12,257 nt of DNA from NCBI GenBank assembly GCA_022866195.1, contig JALHUF010000706.1, positions 1 through 12,257 on the forward strand, given 5' to 3'. Numbering within the stretch: position 1 is the stretch's first letter; every line of letters begins with the position of its first letter. The stretch is from Terriglobia bacterium. Its GTDB lineage: Bacteria; Acidobacteriota; Terriglobia; UBA7540. The notes beneath the pieces are model-generated. The model saw only the letters and a program-made list of their open reading frames with translations. It did not search any database and had not been told where the DNA came from. A program made the translations under genes and the position numbers. Of this stretch, positions 7,100 to 12,257 are shown piece by piece.

Positions 7100-9097
7100 G
7101 TACGGGATCCAAACCTGCATGGCGGCGGATCCCCGATTTGCCCCGGCGTAATAGGGGATGAATGTAAGCTCGATTTCCTTGCCCGCTCTCCGCTTTGCCC
7201 GCTCAAGGGGCTGATAAAGCGGCTCGGCAGAAAGTGGCTTGGCAGAAGCGATTCCTTTGTGCCGCAGCACCAGGATTCCCTCCAGCATGCCTGGCCGAAA
7301 CTCCACCGTGAATTCCTTGCCGGCATCGGCACCTATGGGAAGCGATACGTCGAAGATAGTTTCCCCACCCGCCTGGTCCTGCTGTTCCAGACAATAAACG
7401 AGAGGCCCGCGCTCTATCGCCACCCTCCCCAGGCTTTCGCGCACGCGGGTGTTGGCCACAACCGCTCGAGGAGTCATGTCGAAGACCAGCCGGACCGCGT
7501 CGCCCGCGTTCCACCGGCGCCGAATCTGGAGGTATTCACCCGGCTTCGGCTCACCTTGCGCCGGCTCGCCGTTCACTGTTGCGGTGGCGCGACTTGTCCA
7601 GGCGGGAATTCTCAACCAGATGCTGAACTCGGAAGGTGCCGCCGGGGTCACGGCGAGCGTGACGGCATCGCCCCAGGGATAGTTGGTCTCCTGGCTAAGC
7701 TTAAGACCCGTGCCGTTTTCCAGGTGCCAGTCGAGCGAGGACGTATGATACAGGTGCACGTAAACCCCGTCAGCACTCGTGCTGTAGAGATATCCCGGAA
7801 GGGCGGCGAAGGTACGTTCCAGGTTCGGCGGGCAGCAGGTGGTCTCGTACCAGGGATTCCGGATTTGCTCGCCTGTGGACTCCAGGGGATTCCGGTAACA
7901 ATAGAGCGTGCCGTCGAGCGACATGCCGGAGTTAATTCCGTTGTATAAGGCCCGCTCGATGACGTCCGCGAAGCGCGCCTCGCCGGTGGCGGCCAGCATC
8001 CGCCAGTTCCACATCATGTTGGCGATGGCGGCACAACTCTCCGTGTAGGCCTGGGCGTTGGGCAATTCGTAAGCCTCCCCGAAAGCTTCGCCTTCGGCCC
8101 GGGAGCCTACCCCGCCCGTGATGTACATCTTGTGGGTGACCATGTCCTGCCACAGGGTCTCGAGCGTCGCGCGGTATGCACCGTCTCCGGTTTCCAGGTA
8201 GTAATCAGTAGCCCCGCTGCATGCGTACATGGCACGCACCGCGTGGCCTTCCAGTTCGGTGCGGGAAGTGAAGGGCTTTCCACTGAACATGTACTTGATT
8301 TCGTAGTCCCGCAGCTTGAGTCGTTCGCGCTCGACGCCGCTCAATAGGTAACCGGCAAATTCCAGATAGCTGCGGTCGCCGGTGGTGCGGTAGAGCTCCA
8401 CCAAAGCCATTTCGAGTTCGGGGTGGCCGGTAAGCGCCGGGCGCTTCTTCGGGCCGAAGTCTCTCACCAGGTAGTCGGCGAACTTGATGCCACCGTCGAG
8501 CAGCTTGCGATTGCCCGTGGCCCGGTAGTAGGCGATGGCGGCCTGCAACAGGTGCCCCAGACAATACAACTCATGGCTGCGCTGCATTTCAGCGAAGCGC
8601 TTGGCTTGGCGCTCGGCGACGTAGTACGTATTGAGATAACCGCTGGGTTCCTGCGCGGCCAAGATCTCGGCGGTCAGGCTGTCCACCGTGGCGCGGAGAT
8701 CCGGCCGGTCACCCGACTGCAAAACAAACGCTACGGCTTCCATCCACTTGTAGATGTCGGAATCGGTGTAAACCGGCCCCGTGCGGACAGCCTTGTTCCG
8801 CCCTGTGAGTCGCCGGAAGTTGTCCACTACGCCGTGCTCTTCCAGGAGCTGAAGCATTGTGGGAATGCTCCGTCCCACACTCGTCCGCATGCGCGCCGCC
8901 CAGAAGCCTTCGCCCATCTTCACCGCGCTGATGGGAACCGAATGCAGCTTCGCGTAAGGGCTGGAGGAAGTGTGAATGACACCCTGGGACTTCCAGGGCG
9001 AACCCGCGGTTTGGGCGTTGGCCGTGACCTGAAAAAACAGCAGTCCGACACCCAGCAGGGCAAATAGATGCCTAAAGTTTGCCTTTATCGAAACCAT
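7088..9097 (-). CDS. GH127-family beta-L-arabinofuranosidase-like enzyme, exported
   Basis: The 669-aa protein from the ATG at 9097 has GGAGG 6 nt upstream and a signal peptide (MVSIKANFRHLFALLGVGLLFFQVTANA, cleavage near 28). The body matches glycoside hydrolase family 127 (formerly DUF1680): an (alpha/alpha)6 barrel followed by beta-sandwich domains (WLRIPAWTSRATATVNGEPA; RGPLVYCLEQQD). The active site known from Bifidobacterium HypBA1 (E322, E338, C340, C417 nucleophile, C418) is conserved here as E337 in GEAF, E353 and C355 in ESC, and C421-C422 in TTCCPPN. The E-to-E spacing of 16 and the E-x-C pattern match. It should therefore be an active zinc-thiolate retaining glycosidase, probably cleaving terminal beta-L-arabinofuranosides outside the cytoplasm; GH127 relatives can act on other sugars. 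The same frame is open up to a second ATG with its own ribosome site at 9283 (731 aa). Confidence 0.92.
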   Translation of the reverse strand: MVSIKANFRHLFALLGVGLLFFQVTANAQTAGSPWKSQGVIHTSSSPYAKLHSVPISAVKMGEGFWAARMRTSVGRSIPTMLQLLEEHGVVDNFRRLTGRNKAVRTGPVYTDSDIYKWMEAVAFVLQSGDRPDLRATVDSLTAEILAAQEPSGYLNTYYVAERQAKRFAEMQRSHELYCLGHLLQAAIAYYRATGNRKLLDGGIKFADYLVRDFGPKKRPALTGHPELEMALVELYRTTGDRSYLEFAGYLLSGVERERLKLRDYEIKYMFSGKPFTSRTELEGHAVRAMYACSGATDYYLETGDGAYRATLETLWQDMVTHKMYITGGVGSRAEGEAFGEAYELPNAQAYTESCAAIANMMWNWRMLAATGEARFADVIERALYNGINSGMSLDGTLYCYRNPLESTGEQIRNPWYETTCCPPNLERTFAALPGYLYSTSADGVYVHLYHTSSLDWHLENGTGLKLSQETNYPWGDAVTLAVTPAAPSEFSIWLRIPAWTSRATATVNGEPAQGEPKPGEYLQIRRRWNAGDAVRLVFDMTPRAVVANTRVRESLGRVAIERGPLVYCLEQQDQAGGETIFDVSLPIGADAGKEFTVEFRPGMLEGILVLRHKGIASAKPLSAEPLYQPLERAKRRAGKEIELTFIPYYAGANRGSAAMQVWIPYTLP

Positions 9098-9283
9098 GGC
9101 AGCCCTCCGTTGTTTGGCCCTTCCTGGAAATTTCAAGAAGTCTGGCTGGCCGGCGACGCACTGTTCAGGGAAGTAGAGGGCGCACGGCGCGCTCGAACTC
9201 CTCGAAGCGCGTTGCGCCCTGCCAGCGGCTACAGCCAGCCCTGTAGCAACCGTCAAGAGCCAGTTCCGACTCCAGGCGCGCAT
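9098..9283 (-). promoter_or_regulatory. GH127 leader with upstream in-frame start and strong hairpins
   Basis: Upstream of the chosen GH127 start, the same frame stays open for 62 codons back to an ATG at 9283-9281, which has its own GGAGGG about 5 nt upstream. The first residues (MRAWSRNWLLTVATGLAVAAGRAQ) resemble a signal peptide; the rest does not look like a protein domain. Inside this stretch, read on the plus strand, GGGCGCA (9178-9184), CGCGCT (9188-9193) and CGA (9194-9196) pair with TCG (9202-9204), AGCGCG (9206-9211) and TGCGCCC (9213-9219). This forms a 16-bp interrupted stem with a 5-nt loop. Next to it GCTACAG (9228-9234) pairs with CTGTAGC (9241-9247). It could be a regulatory leader, an alternative N-terminus or a chance open frame. 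Confidence 0.5.
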
Positions 9284-9331
9284 GTGTCCCTCCAGTTGCG
9301 AAGCAAAAGCCGGATAGTCTCAGGTGTCTGA

Positions 9332-9340
9332 ATTATAGCA
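9332..9340 (-). promoter_or_regulatory. Extended -10 promoter of the GH127 gene
   Basis: Read on the minus strand, TGCTATAAT is a perfect TATAAT hexamer with a TG extension (9340 down to 9332). The -35 position (around 9360-9355, TTCGTC) is poor, as is common with extended -10 promoters. Transcription would start near 9325. The transcript would include the upstream ATG at 9283, with a leader of about 42 nt, and the ATG at 9097, with a leader of about 228 nt. Confidence 0.6.
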
Positions 9341-9459
9341 ACAGTAATGTGGCCGACGAACCGGTTTTGGATTTTCTCGCCCGCCTTTCCCCGATGGGAG
9401 GGCCTGCGCTACGAAGAAGGCCCCACCCGGCGAACCGTCCCCCCAAGCCTCGGCGGTTC

Positions 9460-9488
9460 TTGACAGGGATTTTCGCGGATGGCAAGAT
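9460..9488 (+). promoter_or_regulatory. Probable promoter of tRNA-Leu
   Basis: A perfect -35 hexamer TTGACA lies at 9460-9465. It is followed after 17 bp by CAAGAT (9483-9488), which matches TATAAT at three of six positions. Transcription would start near 9495, about 58 nt before the mature tRNA 5' end. The stretch between 9341 and 9552 holds no credible gene. Confidence 0.45.
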
Positions 9489-9552
9489 GAAGAATTGCCG
9501 TCGGGGCTGGATAAGGTCCTGTGCCGTCCCGGTCGGTTTGACGTTTGTTTGT

Positions 9553-9639
9553 GCCGAAGTGGCGGAATTGGCAGACGCGCTACATTCAGGGTGTAGTGCC
9601 CGCAAGGGCGTGGAGGTTCGAGTCCTCTCTTCGGCACCA
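9553..9639 (+). tRNA. tRNA-Leu (anticodon CAG)
   Basis: This is a class II tRNA of 87 nt with an encoded CCA end. The acceptor arms are GCCGAAG (9553-9559) and CTTCGGC (9629-9635), with discriminator A9636 and CCA at 9637-9639. The D arm carries the usual GGCAGACGCGC-type sequence of leucine tRNAs. The anticodon stem CTACA/TGTAG flanks the loop TTCAGGG, giving anticodon CAG, which reads CUG codons. A long variable arm (around GCCCGCAAGGGC) and the T loop TTCGAGT complete the fold. No second copy of the 3' end is seen in the window, so there is no sign of an integrated element at this tRNA here. Confidence 0.97.
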
Positions 9640-9698
9640 AGCTTACCATCTCTCAGCGATTCCTAGCGCCTCCTGTCGGAAAGGCCCCGAATCTGTAC

Positions 9699-9717
9699 TA
9701 TAGTGTGGTACACTATA
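9699..9717 (+). promoter_or_regulatory. Palindromic promoter/operator of the toxin-antitoxin pair
   Basis: TATAGTGT (9699-9706) and ACACTATA (9710-9717) form a perfect inverted repeat with 8-bp arms and a 3-nt spacer. The sequence also contains an extended -10, TG-G-TACACT, at 9706-9714, so transcription would start near 9721, just before the toxin gene. A palindrome over the promoter fits autorepression by the RHH antitoxin, alone or with the toxin, as known for BrnTA. No good -35 is seen. The operator role is an inference. Confidence 0.55.
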
Positions 9718-9739
9718 TCTCCTGGCGAAGTTCAAGTTT

Positions 9740-10063
9740 GTGCAGTGGCTCCTCGATTGGCTGTTGGAGGTCAGGAGTTTCTCGTTTGTATGGGATGCTG
9801 GAAACCAAACCAAGAGCGCTCAGAAGCACTCGGTCACTTGTGAAGAAGCGGAACAGGTTTTCACCGAGTGTCGCTTCATCTCTCTGGGAGAGCAGGTTGA
9901 GCCGCCTTGCCCGGAGCCGAGATTTGCCGTGCTCGGCCAGACTGCCAGCGGGAGGTTGCTGTTCTTGGTATTCGCCATCCGTGGCGGGAAGATCCGCGTG
10001 ATTTCGGCTCGCCCCATGAACGAGAAGGAGAGGACGTTTTATGAGTCGTTACGTCAAGAATGA
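9740..10063 (+). CDS. BrnT-like toxin of a type II toxin-antitoxin system
   Basis: This protein of about 107 aa resembles the BrnT family of small RelE-fold RNase toxins. It has the family pattern FVWDAGNQTKSAQKHSVTCEEAEQVF near the start, then EPRFAVLGQTASGRLLFLVFAIRGGKIRVISARPMNEKERTFYE to the C-terminus, where R-x-ISAR and the KERxxYE tail are typical. The start is uncertain. I use GTG at 9740, but no Shine-Dalgarno is visible, and CTG at 9722 or TTG at 9764 are alternatives. The N-terminal QWLLDWLLEVRSF is longer than in the smallest BrnT proteins but fits a subgroup with LGEQVxPP in the middle. The gene overlaps the antitoxin by 23 nt, which is typical of coupled pairs. It would cut RNA in the cytoplasm when the antitoxin is degraded. 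Confidence 0.8.
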   Translation: MQWLLDWLLEVRSFSFVWDAGNQTKSAQKHSVTCEEAEQVFTECRFISLGEQVEPPCPEPRFAVLGQTASGRLLFLVFAIRGGKIRVISARPMNEKERTFYESLRQE

Positions 10064-10277
10064 GCCTGGCTACGAGAAAGTGGAGTTCGAGGGCAGGAAG
10101 ATCAGACAAGCCCTTAAGCGGGCCAAGGCGTCGCGCAAACGGCCGACGTCTGTTGCTCTGGATGCGAAATTGATTAAAGCGCTTAAGGCCGAAGCAGAAG
10201 CACGTGGGGTTCCGTATCAGGTTCTCATGCGGATGTTCATCATTGAGGGCTTCAGGCGCCTCGAGAAAATCAGTTGA
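10041..10277 (+). CDS. Ribbon-helix-helix antitoxin (CopG/BrnA-like)
   Basis: This is a 78-aa basic protein starting at an ATG preceded by GGAGAGG with 7-nt spacing. The N-terminal half (YEKVEFEGRKIRQALKRAKASRKRP) is likely the toxin-binding arm. The C-terminal half fits an RHH DNA-binding domain: a beta strand TSVALD (about 37-42), helix A AKLIKALKAEAEARG, and helix B PYQVLMRMFIIEGFRRLEK. RHH antitoxins bind palindromes over their own promoter and neutralise the toxin by direct contact; the perfect palindrome at 9699-9717 is a good target. The antitoxin comes second, as in BrnT-BrnA. Function is assigned by family pattern and gene pairing. Confidence 0.85.
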   Translation: MSRYVKNEPGYEKVEFEGRKIRQALKRAKASRKRPTSVALDAKLIKALKAEAEARGVPYQVLMRMFIIEGFRRLEKIS

Positions 10278-10359
10278 CTCTCCCTAGGTTCTTCTCGCTG
10301 TGCCAAGGTGCTCCGGCAGGGCTTGGGCATCGCGTCCGCCCCATTACTCGCCATGCCCT

Positions 10360-10372
10360 CAGTGGTACACTG
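10360..10372 (+). promoter_or_regulatory. Extended -10 promoter of RNase R in a small palindrome
   Basis: The extended -10 TG-G-TACACT lies at 10363-10371, identical to the one before the toxin gene. It is embedded in the inverted repeat CAGTG (10360-10364) and CACTG (10368-10372). Transcription would begin near 10378, only about 9 nt before the RNase R ATG, so the mRNA would be almost leaderless. No convincing -35 is seen. The antitoxin-RNase R gap (10278-10386) otherwise shows only weak inverted repeats. Confidence 0.5.
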
Positions 10373-10386
10373 GTTACTTAAGCCCG

Positions 10387-12257
10387 ATGCGCGAGTTTCC
10401 CTCTTCCTTCGAAATCCTGAAAGCCTTTGAGAAGCAGCCTGCAAAGGCCTTCCGGCTGCGGGAGTTGGTGGTCGAACTCGGTTTGCGCTCCAGCCAGGCG
10501 CGCGAGTTGAAACGCGTGCTGCGGGAACTGGCGCGCAACAGGGAGATTGTGCACTTGAAGAAAAACCACTTCGCACTCGTTTCGGGGGACCGCCACGCTG
10601 TCGCCGAGCCACACCCGCGTGCGCCGCATGACCAGCGCGAACCAGCCAAGCCTCTCGCGCGACGGAACCTGGTCAGCGGCCGCCTGATTGGCCACCGTGA
10701 CGGCTACGGGTTTGTGGTGCCCGACGAACCTGTGGGCGAAGGCCAGGACATCTTCATCCCTGCCACTGCCATGAGCTCGGCGATGCACGGCGACCGCGTG
10801 GAGGTGGTCGTCCTCCGGTCCAAGGCCGACGGGCGGCTGGAAGGCCGCATCGTGCGCGTGAGCGAGCGCGCCCAGAAGACTGTGGTCGGCGAATTTCACT
10901 GCGGCCCGCGTTACAACTACGTTCTGCCCTATGACCATCGCCTTCCCTGTGAAATCGTCATCCCCCGCGGGCAGGAGTGGCCTGCACCGGGCGCACCGGC
11001 ACGCGACCGGCAATTCGGCGGCGAATCGGAAGGCAAGCGCGCCATGTCCATCGCCGCCGGGCCGCACCACAGCACGCGCGAGCTTGAGCATCAGATCGTA
11101 GATGTCGAGATCACGAACTTCCCCGGGCCGGCCGCCCTGCCGCGCGGGCGGGTCATTGAGGTTCTGGGCCGACGCGACGAGTTCGGCGTGGACGTCGAAA
11201 TCATGATTCGCAAGTTCCACCTGCCGCACCGCTTTCCCACCGAGGTGCTAGCCGAGGCCAGCGCACAGCCGCAGCACATCTCGGGAGGCGAGCGCGAAGG
11301 GCGGCGTGACTTCCGCGCGCTACCCATCGTGACGATCGACGGGGAAACGGCCAAGGATTTTGACGACGCCGTTTGTGTCGAACGCTTGGCCGACGGTAAC
11401 TATCTTCTCCAGGTGCACATTGCTGACGTGGCTTACTACGTGCGGCCCGGGACGGCGCTCGACCGCGAAGCCCGCCTGCGCGGCACCTCCGTCTATTTCC
11501 CCGACCGCGCCGTGCCCATGCTGCCCCTGGAACTTTCCAACGGCATTTGCAGCCTGAACCCGCACGTGGACCGCCTGGTGACCTCTGCGCTGCTGGAGAT
11601 TGACCCCGAGGGCCGCATCGTCGCCTACGAACTTGTGCCGGGAATCATCCGCAGCGCCGAGCGCATGACCTACACCGCCGTGTATGCGGTCCTCTCCGGC
11701 GACGCCTCCGCCTGCCTGCGCTATCGCGCTCTCGTTGACCATTTCCAGTTGATGGAGGAATTGGCGCGCATTCTGAATCAGCGGCGCGACGAGCGGGGCT
11801 CCATCGATTTTGATCTTCCCGAGCCGCTCATCGAGTTCGACGAATACGGACGGATGATCGGGGTGACGCGCTCCGAACGCAACATGGCCCACCGCCTCAT
11901 CGAGGAATTCATGCTGGCCGCCAACGAAACCGTGGCGACCTACCTCGCACGCCAGGGCGTGCCATCACTCTACCGAATCCACGAGAAGCCGGACCCCAAG
12001 CAGGTCCTGGAGTTTGAGGAAATCGCCGCCAGCTTCGGTTATTCGCTCGGCGTGGAGATGCCCGCGGCGCGCCGCGTGCGCTACGGGCCACGAGACGACC
12101 GGGAGCGTCACCCTCGCTTCCTGGAGCTTCCGGAAACAGGGGAACTGAAAATCACCCCCCAACATTACCAGCGCCTGGCCAAACGGATCGAAGGCAAGCC
12201 GGAGGAACGCATCCTCTCTTACCTCATGCTGCGCTCGCTCAAGCAGGCGCGCTACGC
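10387..12257 (+). CDS. rnr: Ribonuclease R, 3' end outside the window
   Basis: The first 623 codons of a 3'-to-5' exoribonuclease of the RNase II/RNB family are present. Residues about 1-65 form a helix-turn-helix-like domain (FEILKAFEKQPAKAFRLRELVVELGL). Residues about 92-260 are cold-shock RNA-binding domains (GHRDGYGFVVPDEPVGEGQDIFIP; PRGRVIEVLG). The RNB domain carries IDGETAKDFDDA with D318, D324, D326 and D327, whose spacing equals the four metal-binding aspartates of E. coli RNase II (D201, D207, D209, D210). TSVYFPDRAVPMLPLELSNGICSLNP is a hallmark of the family. About 38 extra residues (199-236) lie inside the second cold-shock domain. No Shine-Dalgarno precedes the ATG at 10387. RNase R degrades structured RNA in the cytoplasm; the C-terminal S1 domain is beyond the window edge. 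Confidence 0.96.
   Translation, partial: MREFPSSFEILKAFEKQPAKAFRLRELVVELGLRSSQARELKRVLRELARNREIVHLKKNHFALVSGDRHAVAEPHPRAPHDQREPAKPLARRNLVSGRLIGHRDGYGFVVPDEPVGEGQDIFIPATAMSSAMHGDRVEVVVLRSKADGRLEGRIVRVSERAQKTVVGEFHCGPRYNYVLPYDHRLPCEIVIPRGQEWPAPGAPARDRQFGGESEGKRAMSIAAGPHHSTRELEHQIVDVEITNFPGPAALPRGRVIEVLGRRDEFGVDVEIMIRKFHLPHRFPTEVLAEASAQPQHISGGEREGRRDFRALPIVTIDGETAKDFDDAVCVERLADGNYLLQVHIADVAYYVRPGTALDREARLRGTSVYFPDRAVPMLPLELSNGICSLNPHVDRLVTSALLEIDPEGRIVAYELVPGIIRSAERMTYTAVYAVLSGDASACLRYRALVDHFQLMEELARILNQRRDERGSIDFDLPEPLIEFDEYGRMIGVTRSERNMAHRLIEEFMLAANETVATYLARQGVPSLYRIHEKPDPKQVLEFEEIAASFGYSLGVEMPAARRVRYGPRDDRERHPRFLELPETGELKITPQHYQRLAKRIEGKPEERILSYLMLRSLKQARY

Noticed and set aside
9400..9423. 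GGGCCT/AGGCCC inverted repeat upstream of the tRNA
   Set aside because: It has a 6-bp stem, a 12-nt loop and no U-run. It is too weak to call a terminator in a GC-rich genome.
9553..9739. Possible integration site at the tRNA-Leu 3' end
   Set aside because: No integrase and no second copy of the tRNA 3' end are present in the window. The toxin-antitoxin pair alone does not show an integrated element.
10378..11229. Minus-strand open frame of 283 codons opposite RNase R
   Set aside because: The plus strand encodes clear RNase R domains; the antisense product shows no known motif.

Overview
The window is GC-rich bacterial chromosome and reads like an environmental, heterotrophic Acidobacteriota genome. 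This assignment is an inference. It rests on the many exported sugar-active proteins, a Tat-exported Gfo/Idh/MocA oxidoreductase, a small secreted HEAT-like protein whose mature N-terminus resembles QSLADLARKERERK-type acidobacterial secreted proteins, and an RNase R with the segment GVDVEIMIRKFHLPHRFP. Planctomycetes or Verrucomicrobia cannot be excluded without a search.

Layout. 1-134 (-) is the 5' end of a small exported protein cut by the window edge. 181-344 is a hairpin-rich gap. 340-1560 (-) is a Tat-exported Gfo/Idh/MocA oxidoreductase. 1561-1812 is a divergent promoter region with two strong hairpins. 1813-3396 (+) is an exported ADP-ribosylglycohydrolase-fold protein with a C-terminal beta-rich module. 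3579-5252 (+) is an exported, mostly helical, glycosidase-barrel-like protein of unknown activity. 5274-6047 (+) is an NAD-type short-chain dehydrogenase. 6191-7036 (+) is the secreted HEAT-like protein. Convergent to it, 7088-9097 (-) is a GH127 beta-L-arabinofuranosidase-family enzyme with an unusual long, hairpin-rich 5' leader that contains a second in-frame start. After that come a tRNA-Leu(CAG) gene (9553-9639), a BrnT-like toxin with an RHH antitoxin (9740-10277), and the first 623 codons of RNase R (10387 to the window end).

How the genes may work together. The oxidoreductase, the ADP-ribosylglycohydrolase-fold protein, the barrel protein, the SDR and the GH127 enzyme look like a locus that takes apart a sugar-containing substrate, largely outside the cytoplasm. 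Four of the five carry export signals and the SDR is cytoplasmic. The GH127 zinc-thiolate active site is intact, so an L-arabinofuranoside is the most specific substrate guess. No transporter, SusC/D pair or transcription factor lies in the window. The right end (tRNA, toxin-antitoxin, RNase R) is unrelated to the sugar locus.

The most interesting features are the exported ADP-ribosylglycohydrolase-fold protein, the unassigned barrel protein with two Cys-Cys pairs, the two-start GH127 leader with a 16-bp hairpin, the alternative hairpins at 181-344, and a near-identical TGGTACACT promoter core shared by the toxin-antitoxin operon and RNase R.
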